Origin: Geobacteraceae bacterium GWC2_55_20
GTDB taxonomy: Bacteria; Desulfobacterota; Desulfuromonadia; Geobacterales; Pseudopelobacteraceae
Direction of reading: 5' to 3'
Length of the DNA stretch: 64,000 nucleotides
NCBI GenBank assembly: GCA_001802125.1
Contig: MGZK01000154.1
Coordinates: 26,162 to 90,161, forward strand
Shown: positions 40,657 through 51,838 of the stretch, in pieces
Layout: every line of letters begins with the position of its first letter
How positions within the stretch are numbered: the first letter of the stretch is position 1
Translations under genes and position numbers: made by a program
The notes under the pieces: generated by a model
Databases searched by the model: none
What the model was told of the DNA's origin: nothing
Seen by the model: the letters and a program-made list of their open reading frames with translations, nothing else

Positions 40657-41916
40657 ATGAACCGATACTTTCACATACTGATCTGCCTCCTGGTTGCCTG
40701 CCTGATGCTTCCTTTGCCGGCCATTGCCGCCAAGAAGAAAAAAAATGTTTTCAGTGAGCATACCTCGGCTTCGATCCGCCCCCCGGCGATCCTGAATGAG
40801 ATGAAACACTGGTCCAATCCGGATTATACGCGGGTTTCTCTCGAACTGGACCGGGATGTTACCTGGGAGACCCATGAACTGGGCAAGGGGAGTCCCGGCA
40901 AGCCGGGCCGTGTCTACATCGATCTGAATCGCACCAGGCTGGGCAAGGGCGTGCGGGATATCACCATCGGCGACGGATTGCTGAGGGGGGCGCGTGTTGG
41001 ACAGTATAAGACCGACGTGGTCAGGGTAGTGCTCGACACCGAGAATATCAAGGATTTCAAGGTATTTCCCCTCTCGGATCCGGCCCGCCTGATAATCGAT
41101 GTGCGCGGTGAGCGGCGCACGGAAATTTCCCGTCTGGAAGACTCGATCAGCATCATGCCGGAAAAGATGGTGGTGCCGAAGCTGGAAGAGCCGCCGCCGG
41201 TTGTCGAAAAGAAATCCAAACCCGCCAGAAGAAAGGTGATCTCCAAGATCCGCCGTGTTGTCGTCGATCCCGGGCATGGCGGCCATGATCCGGGCGCGGT
41301 CGGACCCAGCGGCATCCAGGAAAAGGACGTCGTGCTGGCGATCGGTCTCAAGCTGAGGGCTTTATTAAAGGAAGAGCTGGGGCTGGATGTGGTGATGACG
41401 CGTTCGACCGATGTCTTCATTCCCCTGGAGGAGCGCACCGCGATCGCCAACAAGGTCAATGCCGACCTGTTCCTGTCGGTGCATGCCAATGCCGCTCCCA
41501 ACCGTTCGGCGGCCGGCATAGAGACCTATTACCTGAACCTGGCCAAAACCGACAAGGTGGCGCAACTGGCCGCCAAGGAGAACGGGACTTCACTGGAAAA
41601 GGTCAGCGTGCTGCAGGCGATTCTGTTCGATCTGATGGCCAACTACAAGCTGAATGACTCCGCACACCTGGCTGATGAAGTGCAGAAGTCCCTCTACAAG
41701 AAAATCCGCGCGCGTTACAGCGATGTCAAAAATCTGGGTGTCAAGCAGGGTCCCTTCTATGTTCTGGTGGGAGCGACAATGCCGAGCATCCTGGTTGAAA
41801 GCGCGTTTCTCTCCAATGCCCAGGAAGAATCCCGCCTTAAAGAAGCAGCCTACCAGGAAATAGCCGCCGAAGGCATCCTGGAAGGGGTGCGCAGCTATAT
41901 CTCCAGCCTGAAATAG
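40657..41916 (+). CDS. N-acetylmuramoyl-L-alanine amidase with AMIN domain
   Basis: VVVDPGHGGHDPGAVGPSG, SVHANAAPNRSAAGIETY, ILVESAFLSNAQEE. Confidence 0.92.
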   Translation: MNRYFHILICLLVACLMLPLPAIAAKKKKNVFSEHTSASIRPPAILNEMKHWSNPDYTRVSLELDRDVTWETHELGKGSPGKPGRVYIDLNRTRLGKGVRDITIGDGLLRGARVGQYKTDVVRVVLDTENIKDFKVFPLSDPARLIIDVRGERRTEISRLEDSISIMPEKMVVPKLEEPPPVVEKKSKPARRKVISKIRRVVVDPGHGGHDPGAVGPSGIQEKDVVLAIGLKLRALLKEELGLDVVMTRSTDVFIPLEERTAIANKVNADLFLSVHANAAPNRSAAGIETYYLNLAKTDKVAQLAAKENGTSLEKVSVLQAILFDLMANYKLNDSAHLADEVQKSLYKKIRARYSDVKNLGVKQGPFYVLVGATMPSILVESAFLSNAQEESRLKEAAYQEIAAEGILEGVRSYISSLK

Positions 41917-41921
41917 TTGTT

Positions 41922-42464
41922 TTATTGCCTTTTGGTGAGTGCTTCGACGATAGTCAGGCGTTCCGGGCTTTCTACGGTTTCCGACTGGGATAGGTAGAGG
42001 GCGTTGACCGCGACCAGCAGCGTGTTCAGCTTGTCCAGGTCGATTACGCTCGAACCGCTGACTGATTCGGCTTCGCTCAGGTTGAGCGGACAACAGTCGC
42101 TCTTGCGAAGGTTGTCCTCGGTGTAGGTGATCGGCAGTCCATGGGTGCGGCAGATGATCGGGCGGGCACGGTACAGCAGGCAGCGGTGGTGCGACAGCAG
42201 AGGGCAGCGTTCGCTGCCGGCGTGGAGGTCAACGTGTTGCCGAATCTCTTGCGCTTCCTGTTCCGGCAGTTCCTCCAACGCGCCTCGAAGCGCGGCGGCT
42301 TCCACCGGGAAAAGCGTTATCGCGGTGCAGCAGGAACTGCACCCCTCCGAACAGGTGATCTGATCCGCCAGGGATGCTTTTATCGCACCGCAGAGCGCAT
42401 CGATTCTTGCCACCAGCTGTTTATAGTTGTCAAGTAAGCCGGACATGCCTGACAGGTAGCACAA
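41922..42464 (-). CDS. YkgJ-family cysteine cluster protein
   Basis: CSEGCSSCCTAITLFPVEA, CPLLSHHRCLLYRARPIICRTHGLP. Confidence 0.8.
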   Translation of the reverse strand: MCYLSGMSGLLDNYKQLVARIDALCGAIKASLADQITCSEGCSSCCTAITLFPVEAAALRGALEELPEQEAQEIRQHVDLHAGSERCPLLSHHRCLLYRARPIICRTHGLPITYTEDNLRKSDCCPLNLSEAESVSGSSVIDLDKLNTLLVAVNALYLSQSETVESPERLTIVEALTKRQ

Positions 42465-42586
42465 TCCGAAGAAAATTAAAAGTGCAATCCTGAGCTGATA
42501 AACGATTTATCTCCGCTATTTCACCGCCTTTGCCATGTCCATGTGTTCTCCTGCTTGATTGCTACCGGTGAAAATGTTACAAATCC

Positions 42587-45500
42587 ATGATGAATGATTC
42601 CGCGCCACATCCGCAACTACCTTCCCCTTTGAAGCTGCTTCAGCAAGTATTACCGGGCGAGCTCTATCTGCTGGCTTCCAGGTCACACATCATGCAGGCC
42701 ATCAATAAATGCGATGTAAACATGGTTGTCCGGGCCGAATGGAATACCCCCGATAAGACTATTCTGACGCTGGCCTGCATGGATGGCGCGAATGTTACGA
42801 TAAGCGAATATGGCCGGATCTCGATTTATTGCGACTGTCGGCACTGGACACCGGATGCGCAGTGCCCGCATACTGTTATCACCTGGATCCAGCTAAAACG
42901 TCTGCTGTCGCCCGGTTCTTTTCCCCACGTCAGGATCAGCGGTCAGGTGTTGCGGGATCTGGCCGGCCTGGCGGGAATTTCCGGCCTGGCCCCGCTTGAA
43001 CAGATAGACGATGCCGTTGACCCACGCCCGCCAATAATGATGAGCCGTTCGAGAATGGCAGATGAAGATGCCTTTGTCCCGGCCGGGAGTTTTAGTCCGC
43101 CAGGAATTCCGCTGGATCGAAAACGGATCAGGCTGGTATTGGAAGATTCTTTCGGCCGGCTGTGTGGTTCGATCAAGCATGATTCGGAGCAGCTTCACCG
43201 CTGGACAAACGGTGTGCCCCCCGATATTGCCGAATGCCTGCAACGACTGCCCTATTACGAATCAAAAATCCAGTATCTCTCCACTTTCATGTTGTTGACC
43301 AATGGTTCTTATCCGATCGTATACCGCGACCTGTCCGGCGTCGAGACCCCCCTGGCCATCCGCGCCGATTTGCCGAAACGCGCCTGTCTCACCTTCGCGC
43401 TGGCGGACGGACTGATTGTGATATCCCGTACGATCGACGGCAACAACCCCTTGCCCGAAAACTTCATCACATCCCATGAACTGCTGCTCGATCCGGACGC
43501 GGGCATGATCCATCCATTGTTGAACAGGGAAGTCTGGACGGTTTGGGACAACATCCAAGACAAGCTGCTGAACGAGGAGGAGTATGATGAATTCGGCGAT
43601 TTTGACGGGGATGGCAACACAAACTGCGATTTTGATGACGGCTACGATGACAGCTATGATGATTTTGATTCCAATGCAGAGGGACCGCTGCAACGCGGAG
43701 CAAACCGGATTATTGTAACTCCGGAACAATTCAATGCACTGGCCTTGAGGCTTGATCCGCGGATGCTGCCTGATTTCAGCGAGTCGGTGATCTTCTATCA
43801 CGATGCCGCTGTTGCCGACATCTCCAGGTGCGTACCGCCGACCTACCTGCTGGAATTACCGGCCACACTGGAAACGCCTGTCATTGAAATGGTTCCGCTG
43901 GTGGCATGCGAGACCCGCCTGTACAGCTTTGCCCATGATCTGTTCCGTTTTTTCGATCCGCGCTACCGTTCCGGTCTGTCCGGGCCGCTCAAGGCAAAAA
44001 AACGGGTGCGAACGATCATGGAGACCTGTTTTGAACTGGCCACCGCTGAAACACCATCTGCCCGCAAGAACCTGATCAGGAGCGCGCTCAGCGGCCCGGA
44101 CTACGTCAAGCGCCGTGTCAAAAGCGATGCGCGCCAGTTGTTGACGGCAATGGCCGAGGAGAGCATACGGCAGCCGCTGATGGTGCAAGCCGCCAATGAC
44201 GGCTGGATCTTCGCCAAGGATGATCGTCTGTCGCAGATCCGCATGCTGCAAATACTTTACGAACTGTTCGGAGTGGATGCCTTTGATAGCGGCAGCCGCC
44301 CAGGTGAGCTCAACGTCAGGCGTGATGATCTGCTGCCACTGCTTCCGGATCTGGCCGGACGGCTCCAGCGGGGCGGATTTCTGCTCCTGCTGGGGAATGA
44401 GCCTCTTCAGACCGCGAATTGGGACTTTGCCCTGGATGCCACCAGCAGCTCGCTGGACTGGTTTGAGCTGCGTCCCGAGATCCGCTGCGACGGAGAGCTG
44501 CTGAAAGAGGAAGAGTTGCAACGTCTGGCATCGGCCGGCATCCTGCAGCGCGATGGCCGGATGATACTTCTCGACGATATCAATGCACGGATCCTGGCAA
44601 TGCTGACCGGTACGGCCGCTTCCGGCAAGCGCCGCAAAAAGGGAGAGCAGCAGGCGGTTCGCATCCCGCGCCTGCAGATCCTGGACTGGCTGCGGTTACG
44701 CCGCCATGGGGTCACGGTGCGCCTTGCGCCGGACGATGCCAGGGTGATGGAGAGCCTGTTGAACTTCGACTCCGTTTCCGAACGTCCTCTGCCGTCCGGA
44801 CTGATTGCCACATTGCGCCCCTACCAGCGCGACGGTTACCGCTGGCTCGGATTCCTCTACGAACACCGCTTTGGAGCCTGTCTGGCCGATGACATGGGAT
44901 TGGGCAAGACCGTTCAGGGGATCTCGCTTCTGGCCGGGATCGCCGATGGAACGATCAACTCCGGAGCCGGGCCGGATATGCCGCACCTGATCGTGGTGCC
45001 GCCATCGCTGCTGTTCAACTGGGAGAGTGAGCTGACCAGGTTCTTCCCCGGCGCATCGCTGATGAGCTATACCGGATCGGGCCGCTCGACCTCCGGTTTT
45101 GCCGGCTGCGATATTGTCCTTACCAGCTATGGCATCGTCCAGCGCGATATCGACAAACTGACCGAGCTGCGATTCAATGTGATCATTTTCGATGAGGCCC
45201 AGACCGTCAAGAATCTGCAGGCGGCCACCAGTGGCGCGGTGCGTCGGCTGAACGGCGCCTTCAAGCTGGCCCTGACCGGTACTCCGGTGGAGAATCGCGT
45301 CGAAGAGTACTATGCGATCATGGATCTCTGCCTGCCCGGTCTTTTGGGGACGCCCGAGGAATTCAGCCGTACCATCGGAAACAGGGGGAAGGTGGGCATT
45401 GACACGCTGCTGAACCGGACACGCCCGTTTCTGCTCAGGCGCAATAAACAGCTGATCGTGGCCGACCTGCCGGACAAGATCGAAACCGATATTCACCTGG

Positions 45501-46198
45501 AGTTGTCACCCCGGCAGAAGGTTTTTTATCAGCGTACCGTGGAAGAGGTGCGCAAGCAGATCGAAGAGGCCTTTGCCAACCGTTCGCCGGGCCAGGCCCG
45601 CATCATAGCGCTGACCGCGATCCTCAGGCTGCGGCAGATCTGTCTGGCCCCGGTGCTGGCGCTGCCGGGCGCTCCCGACTCCTCTCCCAAGCTGGAGTTC
45701 CTGCTGGAACAGCTGGCCGAACTGCGCGACGAAGGGCACTGCGCGCTGGTTTTCTCGCAGTTCACCAGCTATCTCGATATTGTCGAAGCCGGGCTGAAAA
45801 AACATGGCTTCCTCTATCTGCGCCTGGACGGCTCCACGCCGGTGCCGCAGAGAAAAAATCTGGTGAACTCCTTCCAGAACTCCGAGATTCCGATCGTATT
45901 CCTGATCAGCCTGAAAGCGGGGGGCAAGGGGCTCAACCTGACCCGCGCTACCTATGTCTATCATCTTGACCCCTGGTGGAATCCGGCCGTCGAGAACCAG
46001 GCTTCCGACCGAGCCCACCGCATCGGGCAGACCCGCCAGGTCACGATTACCCGCCTGGTGATGCGCCACACGATCGAGGAGAAGATGATGCTGCTGAAGG
46101 AGCAGAAGCTGAAGTTGTACAAGGCGATTCTGGATGAGGGGGCGGCCGACGGAGGCGCCGGGCTGACCAGGGAGGATTTCGACTTTCTGCTGGGGTGA
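42587..46198 (+). CDS. SNF2/RapA-type helicase with SWIM-like zinc finger
   Basis: CDCRHWTPDAQCPH near N-term; DDMGLGKTVQGISLL, DEAQTVKN, LTGTPVENR, SLKAGGKGLNLT, QASDRAHRIGQTRQV. Confidence 0.93.
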   Translation: MMNDSAPHPQLPSPLKLLQQVLPGELYLLASRSHIMQAINKCDVNMVVRAEWNTPDKTILTLACMDGANVTISEYGRISIYCDCRHWTPDAQCPHTVITWIQLKRLLSPGSFPHVRISGQVLRDLAGLAGISGLAPLEQIDDAVDPRPPIMMSRSRMADEDAFVPAGSFSPPGIPLDRKRIRLVLEDSFGRLCGSIKHDSEQLHRWTNGVPPDIAECLQRLPYYESKIQYLSTFMLLTNGSYPIVYRDLSGVETPLAIRADLPKRACLTFALADGLIVISRTIDGNNPLPENFITSHELLLDPDAGMIHPLLNREVWTVWDNIQDKLLNEEEYDEFGDFDGDGNTNCDFDDGYDDSYDDFDSNAEGPLQRGANRIIVTPEQFNALALRLDPRMLPDFSESVIFYHDAAVADISRCVPPTYLLELPATLETPVIEMVPLVACETRLYSFAHDLFRFFDPRYRSGLSGPLKAKKRVRTIMETCFELATAETPSARKNLIRSALSGPDYVKRRVKSDARQLLTAMAEESIRQPLMVQAANDGWIFAKDDRLSQIRMLQILYELFGVDAFDSGSRPGELNVRRDDLLPLLPDLAGRLQRGGFLLLLGNEPLQTANWDFALDATSSSLDWFELRPEIRCDGELLKEEELQRLASAGILQRDGRMILLDDINARILAMLTGTAASGKRRKKGEQQAVRIPRLQILDWLRLRRHGVTVRLAPDDARVMESLLNFDSVSERPLPSGLIATLRPYQRDGYRWLGFLYEHRFGACLADDMGLGKTVQGISLLAGIADGTINSGAGPDMPHLIVVPPSLLFNWESELTRFFPGASLMSYTGSGRSTSGFAGCDIVLTSYGIVQRDIDKLTELRFNVIIFDEAQTVKNLQAATSGAVRRLNGAFKLALTGTPVENRVEEYYAIMDLCLPGLLGTPEEFSRTIGNRGKVGIDTLLNRTRPFLLRRNKQLIVADLPDKIETDIHLELSPRQKVFYQRTVEEVRKQIEEAFANRSPGQARIIALTAILRLRQICLAPVLALPGAPDSSPKLEFLLEQLAELRDEGHCALVFSQFTSYLDIVEAGLKKHGFLYLRLDGSTPVPQRKNLVNSFQNSEIPIVFLISLKAGGKGLNLTRATYVYHLDPWWNPAVENQASDRAHRIGQTRQVTITRLVMRHTIEEKMMLLKEQKLKLYKAILDEGAADGGAGLTREDFDFLLG

Positions 46199-46211
46199 GG
46201 CGGGAATCATC

Positions 46212-46372
46212 ATAAACGGCAGTTAACCGCCGAGAAAAACGGATGCACGCCGAGAAAACCAGGACTTACATCAAAAAAGTTGATCACCTTATGGGTTAAA
46301 TCAGTATTTTGTTCAAGCTTTTGATTTCTCTGCGTGTATCGGCGTTCATCGGCGGTTAACTGCTTTTTCTGG
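46212..46372. repeat. MITE-like dispersed repeat, copy A
   Basis: About 160 bp with CAGTTAACCGCCGA inverted termini; inverted homologous copy at 58085-58269. Confidence 0.75.
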
Positions 46373-46387
46373 CGAGAAGTGGTCTGC

Positions 46388-47455
46388 TTAGCTCTCGCTC
46401 TGCGCCTTCAGCGCTTCCATCTGGTAATGCGCCCGCAGCGCATCGGCAATCTCGGCGATGTCTCCCGCCATGATCGAATCCAGGCGGTAAAGCGTCAGTC
46501 CGATGCGGTGGTCGGTCATGCGCCCCTGGGGGAAGTTGTAGGTGCGGATGCGTTCGGAACGGTCGCCGGAACCGACCTGCTGTTTGCGGTCCGCGGCCAG
46601 CTTGTCGTTATGGGCCTGCTGGATCGTGTCCAGGATGCGGGTCTTGAGGACCTTCATTGCCTTGGCCCGGTTCTTGATCTGGCTGCGCTCTTCCTGGCAG
46701 GCCACCACCGTGCCGGTGGGGAGGTGGGTGATGCGCACGGCCGAGTCGGTGGTGTTGACGTGCTGGCCGCCGGCCCCGGATGAACGGTAGACATCGATCT
46801 TCAGATCGGTCGGGTTGATGTCGATATCCACGTCCTCCGCCTCGGGCATGATCGCCACGGTGCAGGCGCTGGTGTGGATGCGTCCCTGGGCTTCGGTCTC
46901 CGGGACGCGCTGCACGCGGTGGGTGCCGGATTCGTACTTGAGCTTGGCAAAGACCCCTTCTCCCTCGACCGAGGCGATGATCTCCTTGAAGCCGCCCCGC
47001 TCGGACTCCGAGGCCGAAATGGTCTCCACCCGCCAGCGGTTGGTGTCGGCAAAGCGCGAATACATGCGGAACAGGTCGCCGGCGAAGAGCGCCGATTCAT
47101 CGCCGCCGGTGCCGGCGCGAATTTCCAGGATGACGCTCTTGTTGTCGTTGGGGTCCTTGGGGAGCAGCAGCAGCTGGATGTCGGCTTCAAGCCGGTCCTG
47201 CTCGGCTTCCAGAACCTTCAGCTCCTCCTCGGCCATCTCCTTCATGTCCGGATCGGCCAGCATCTCGCGGTTTTCTTCAATCTCGCCCAGTACCTTGCGA
47301 TAGCGGCGGTAAGCCGTCACCAGATCGGTCAGGTCGGAATGCTCGCGGGAAAACTTGCGGAACTCGGGCTGGTTGGAGATGACCGACGGGTCGGAGAGCA
47401 GTGCTTCCAACTCCTGGTAACGACGCTCCAGTTCTTCTATCTTGTCTAGCAACAT
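46388..47455 (-). CDS. prfA: Peptide chain release factor 1
   Basis: [25 protein letters not shown]. Confidence 0.97.
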   Translation of the reverse strand: MLLDKIEELERRYQELEALLSDPSVISNQPEFRKFSREHSDLTDLVTAYRRYRKVLGEIEENREMLADPDMKEMAEEELKVLEAEQDRLEADIQLLLLPKDPNDNKSVILEIRAGTGGDESALFAGDLFRMYSRFADTNRWRVETISASESERGGFKEIIASVEGEGVFAKLKYESGTHRVQRVPETEAQGRIHTSACTVAIMPEAEDVDIDINPTDLKIDVYRSSGAGGQHVNTTDSAVRITHLPTGTVVACQEERSQIKNRAKAMKVLKTRILDTIQQAHNDKLAADRKQQVGSGDRSERIRTYNFPQGRMTDHRIGLTLYRLDSIMAGDIAEIADALRAHYQMEALKAQSES

Positions 47456-47510
47456 ACCGGTTCAATCCATCACCGCGGAGTGATCCGATCGGAGTCCGCG
47501 GTGTCTCTAT

Positions 47511-48386
47511 TCAGATGATCTTGTTCAGCGGATACTCGATGATGCCCTCGGCGCCCAGTTTTAAAAGCTCGGGCACGACGCGCCGCACCTCTTTCTCGGA
47601 CAGGATGCTCTCGATCGAGAGCCAGTCGGAGTTGTAGAGATGGGACACGGTCGGGTTCTTCAGGCTGGGCAGCACGCTGGTGATTGCTTCGATCTTGTCG
47701 GCCGGCACATTCATCTTGAGGCCGACCATGCCTTCGGCGGCCAGAGAAGATTTCAGCAGCGTGGCGATCTGCTCGATCTTTTCGCGTTTCCAGGGATCGG
47801 CCCAGGCGGATTTGCTGGCCAGAAGCACCGGCACGGACTCCATCAGCTCGCAGACGATGCGCAGGCCGTTGGCCTTGATGGTCGAACCGGTTTCGGTGAC
47901 TTCGACGATGGCGTCGCACAGCCCGTCAACAACCTTGGCCTCGGTCGCGCCCCAGGAAAACTCTACGTTGACCGGGATATCCCGCTCCGCGAAGTAGCGC
48001 TTGGTAAAGCCGACCAGTTCGGTGGAAATGGTAGCGCCGTGAAGATCCTCCGGTTTTTGCACCTTGGAGTCGGCGTTGACCACCAGCACCCAGCGGGCGG
48101 GGCGGCGTGATACCTTGGAATAGACCATTTCACAGACTTCGACCACATCCGAGTCGTTCTCGCGCACCCAGTCCCGGCCGGCGATGCCTGCGTCGATCGT
48201 TCCGCGCTCGACATATTTGGCCATCTCCTGCGGCCGGATCAATTTGCAGTTCATCTCAACGTCATCGACGCCAGGGAAATAGCTGCGCGACGAGATGCTG
48301 ATCTGCCACCCGGCTTTTTTGAACAGGCCGACGGTTGCATCTTCCAGACTCCCTTTCGGGATACCGAAGTTCAAAAGGTTGCTCAT
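47511..48386 (-). CDS. hisG: ATP phosphoribosyltransferase (long form)
   Basis: [52 protein letters not shown]. Confidence 0.92.
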   Translation of the reverse strand: MSNLLNFGIPKGSLEDATVGLFKKAGWQISISSRSYFPGVDDVEMNCKLIRPQEMAKYVERGTIDAGIAGRDWVRENDSDVVEVCEMVYSKVSRRPARWVLVVNADSKVQKPEDLHGATISTELVGFTKRYFAERDIPVNVEFSWGATEAKVVDGLCDAIVEVTETGSTIKANGLRIVCELMESVPVLLASKSAWADPWKREKIEQIATLLKSSLAAEGMVGLKMNVPADKIEAITSVLPSLKNPTVSHLYNSDWLSIESILSEKEVRRVVPELLKLGAEGIIEYPLNKII

Positions 48387-48412
48387 TTACACCCCTCCAA
48401 AAATATGCTGGT

Positions 48413-48790
48413 TTATTTTTTATAGACTTCGTTGGGGTCGAACAGCGGGTTGCTGTGCTCCACCCATTCGCCGTTCTCCCATTTTACATAGAAACAGCTG
48501 CGGTTGCCGGTGTGGCAGGCGGCCGGTCCGTTCTGCCTGACCTTGATGACCACGGTGTCGGCGTCACAGTCGGTCAGGACTTCCATCACGTCCTGGGTGT
48601 TGCCCGACTCCTCGCCTTTCATCCAGTACTTGTTGCGGGTACGGCTGAAAAACCAGGTCTTGCCGTCCTTCAGGGTCAGGTCCAGGGTCTTCTTGTCCAT
48701 GAAGGCCACCATCAGCACTTCGCCGTTCTGGTAGTCCTGGATGACGGCGGGAATCAGCCCGCCCATTTTATCAAAATCAATCTGTATCAT
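48413..48790 (-). CDS. hisI: Phosphoribosyl-AMP cyclohydrolase
   Basis: VLMVAFMDKKTLDLTLKDGKTWFFSRTRNKYWMKGEESGN, DCDADTVV. Confidence 0.96.
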   Translation of the reverse strand: MIQIDFDKMGGLIPAVIQDYQNGEVLMVAFMDKKTLDLTLKDGKTWFFSRTRNKYWMKGEESGNTQDVMEVLTDCDADTVVIKVRQNGPAACHTGNRSCFYVKWENGEWVEHSNPLFDPNEVYKK

Positions 48791-48819
48791 ACGTATCCTC
48801 CATGTGGGTTGATAACAAA

Positions 48820-48846
48820 AAACGCCCTGAAAATATCAGGGCGTTT
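48820..48846 (-). terminator. Terminator after tRNA gene
   Basis: aaacgccctga-aaata-tcagggcgttt followed by T run on minus strand. Confidence 0.75.
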
Positions 48847-48854
48847 CGGGAAGT

Positions 48855-48931
48855 TGGTGGCGGTGCAGGGATTCGAACCCCGGACCTAGCGAATATGAGT
48901 CGCTTGCTCTAGCCAACTGAGCTACACCGCC
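48855..48931 (-). tRNA. tRNA with CAT anticodon, probably elongator tRNA-Met; CCA encoded
   Basis: GGCGGTGTAGCTCAGTTGGCTAGAGCAAGCGACTCATATTCGCTAGGTCCGGGGTTCGAATCCCTGCACCGCCACCA folds as cloverleaf. Confidence 0.95.
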
Positions 48932-49214
48932 GTTTATCTCAGCATTATGCTGAAAAATAAAACATATTTGTCATGTTTGCCGAGCCGGCAAACGTGTCTG
49001 TTTATGCCGAAGGGATCCTAAAAAAACAGATCGACTTTATAGATCGTTTTTTTATCTTTGTCAATAAAAAAGGATTGCGGCTATTGTGGCATGACATGTG
49101 CCGTCCAGTTGCAACGGATCGGATTTGTTCCAGCCGGGCGCATGAGAATGTCACGCACAGATCTTTAGTGGTGTTTGATCCGGTTTTTTGATAGGTTTCG
49201 GATATTGTTTCCGC

Positions 49215-51764
49215 ATGGTAGATAGTTTGGAGGATGGTATGCCGGAAGATGTTCAATGCAGTTACGAACTTCTGAAACAGCGCTGCGACGAGCTGTCCAG
49301 GATCAACAGTAAACTTGAGTCCGAGGTCGGGGAATGCAAAAAGGAGTTGAAGCGATCGAAGGAGACCTGGGAGGAGACTTTCAATTCCGTCAATGACCTG
49401 ATTTATATCCTGGCGGCCGACGGCACGATCGTGCATGCCAACCGCTCGATGCTGGAACGGCTCGGCTTGACGCTGGACAAGATCATCGGCCGCGGCTGTT
49501 TCGAGGTGGTGCTCGGCTCCACTGAACCACCGCCCGAATGCCGCAAGCTACTGTATTTTGATAATAGTGTCTCGCACTCGGTGGATCTCTATATTGAACA
49601 TCTGAAAGGCTATTTCACCGTCACCGGCGCTCCTTTGCTGAATCCGGCGGGAGTGCGGGCCGGTTCCGTGCATGTCTGCCACGATATAACCGAACGCAAG
49701 CTGGCCGAAGACGCTCTGCTGCAGAGTGAACGCAACTACCGGGAGCTGATCGAGCATGCCCGTACCGTCATCCTGAGATGGGATGTGAACGGGGAAGTTA
49801 CCTATATCAACGATTTCGGTGAAAGATGCTTCGGATACAAGCGCGCCGAGCTGTTCGGGCGTCACCTGGTCGGCACGATCGTCCCGGAAACGGATACGGC
49901 CGGCAAGGACTTGCGGCAGATGATAGACAGCATCATCCATTCTCCGGCCGATTATCACGAGAACGAGAATGAAAATGTCACGCGCGACGGGCGGCGGATC
50001 TGGATGCACTGGAGCAACACCGCAGTGTGTGAAAAGAACGGAACCCTGGTGGAAATATTGAGTATCGGCACCGATGTTACCGAACGCAAGGTAGCCGAAC
50101 AGCAGCTCTTCGAGACCCACCAGTATCTGGAGAAGGCGGTGCATCGCTCCAGTGAGCTGGCAGCGGAAGCCGCCCGCGCCAATGCCGCCAAGAGCGAATT
50201 CCTGGCCAACATGAGCCATGAACTCCGTACTCCGATGAACGGGGTGATCGCCATGGCCGGCCTGCTGTCAACCACTCTTTTGACCGGAGAACAGCGCAAC
50301 TACGTCGGTGTTATCCGCAAGAGCGGCAAACACCTGATGACAATCATCAACGATATCCTCGATTATTCCAAGATTGAAGCCCGCCGGATGGGGTTGGAGG
50401 AGGTCTCCTTCAATCTGGCCGAAGTGATGAATGAATTGATGCCGCTCTTGCAGGCTGGCGCCGATGAGAAGGGGCTCCATCTGCACTGCATGATCGATCC
50501 GGATGTGCCGGCCATTGTCAGGGGAGACCCGGCCAGGCTGCGTCAGATACTGCTTAACCTGGCAAGTAACGCGGTGAAATTCACCGAGCAGGGTAATGTT
50601 TCGGTACGGGTAGCGGTTGATTCCAGGGAAGCGCAACAGCTGGTACTGCGCTTTACCGTGAACGATACCGGTATCGGCATAGCCGCGGAACAGCTGCCGC
50701 TGATATTTGATCCATTCACTCAGGCCGACAGTTCGACTACACGGCGTTTCGGAGGCACCGGGCTGGGGCTCTCCATTTCCCGGCAGCTGGTTGAGCTGAT
50801 GGGGGGCGAACTGGATGTTACCAGCCGGGAAGGGGAGGGGTCTGTTTTCAGCTTTACAGCTCGCTTTAAGATGATTCAAACCGGCGAGGTTTCCCTTCTG
50901 GCCGAAGAGCAATTCAATGAGCTGGTCAAGCATTCGGTGGCTTTTTCCGAGCAGCGCGGGAAATACAAAATACTGGTGGTGGAAGACAATCCGATCAACC
51001 AGCGGGTTGCGGGGGCATTGCTGGAAAAGGCCGGATTCAGCTACACCCTGGTCGAGAGCGGCTATGAGGCTCTGCAGCGGCTGGAAAACGAACCCTATGA
51101 TCTGGTGCTGATGGATTGCCAGATGCCCGGTCTTGACGGCTATGAAACCACCTCGCTGATCCGTTCCGCAAATGTTGCGGTAATCCGGAATGATATGCCG
51201 ATTATCGCCATGACCGCCAACGCCCAGGAAGGTGATCGGGAAAAGTGCCTGGAGGCGGGCATGGACGATTATATTGCAAAGCCGATTGAACTTTCACAGT
51301 TGATACCCTTGATTGAAAAATGGCTGCCGCCGGCGGATTTTATCTCAAGCTGTGAGCAGCCCGGGAAGCGGCCGCACATGCACATGCTATCCAGGGCCGA
51401 TGTCGAGACCGGTGAGCTGCCTGTCTTTAATGAAACTGACTATCTGCGCCGAAATCTTGACGACCGCGTCCTGGCTAAGGACGTTCTGAACATCTTCGTC
51501 AGGAGCACACCTGGTTATCTGGCCGTTCTGAAGGAAAACCTGGCCGAGGGCGATTTTGTCGGGGTACGCAAGCAGGCGCATGCCGTCAAGGGAGCCTGTT
51601 CGACGGTCGGAGCCGAGCAGATGTGGGAAACCGCTTTGAGGCTGGAGCAGGCCGGCAAGACGGGAAACCTGGCATCAGCCGGATTGTTGGCAGAACAGTT
51701 GCAAATGGATTACAAGCGGCTGGAGGACGAGCTGAGGGAGAGCGGATGGCTGCAACCGGCTTGA
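49215..51764 (+). CDS. PAS hybrid histidine kinase with REC and Hpt domains
   Basis: [72 protein letters not shown]. Start uncertain (ORF opens at 49188). Confidence 0.9.
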   Translation: MVDSLEDGMPEDVQCSYELLKQRCDELSRINSKLESEVGECKKELKRSKETWEETFNSVNDLIYILAADGTIVHANRSMLERLGLTLDKIIGRGCFEVVLGSTEPPPECRKLLYFDNSVSHSVDLYIEHLKGYFTVTGAPLLNPAGVRAGSVHVCHDITERKLAEDALLQSERNYRELIEHARTVILRWDVNGEVTYINDFGERCFGYKRAELFGRHLVGTIVPETDTAGKDLRQMIDSIIHSPADYHENENENVTRDGRRIWMHWSNTAVCEKNGTLVEILSIGTDVTERKVAEQQLFETHQYLEKAVHRSSELAAEAARANAAKSEFLANMSHELRTPMNGVIAMAGLLSTTLLTGEQRNYVGVIRKSGKHLMTIINDILDYSKIEARRMGLEEVSFNLAEVMNELMPLLQAGADEKGLHLHCMIDPDVPAIVRGDPARLRQILLNLASNAVKFTEQGNVSVRVAVDSREAQQLVLRFTVNDTGIGIAAEQLPLIFDPFTQADSSTTRRFGGTGLGLSISRQLVELMGGELDVTSREGEGSVFSFTARFKMIQTGEVSLLAEEQFNELVKHSVAFSEQRGKYKILVVEDNPINQRVAGALLEKAGFSYTLVESGYEALQRLENEPYDLVLMDCQMPGLDGYETTSLIRSANVAVIRNDMPIIAMTANAQEGDREKCLEAGMDDYIAKPIELSQLIPLIEKWLPPADFISSCEQPGKRPHMHMLSRADVETGELPVFNETDYLRRNLDDRVLAKDVLNIFVRSTPGYLAVLKENLAEGDFVGVRKQAHAVKGACSTVGAEQMWETALRLEQAGKTGNLASAGLLAEQLQMDYKRLEDELRESGWLQPA

Positions 51765-51838
51765 ACGCGGCCAAATGCTGTACAATCGAGATGCCGAAGC
51801 ATCGATAATATTCCGGCCTGAGTCGCCTGGGGGTTTAA

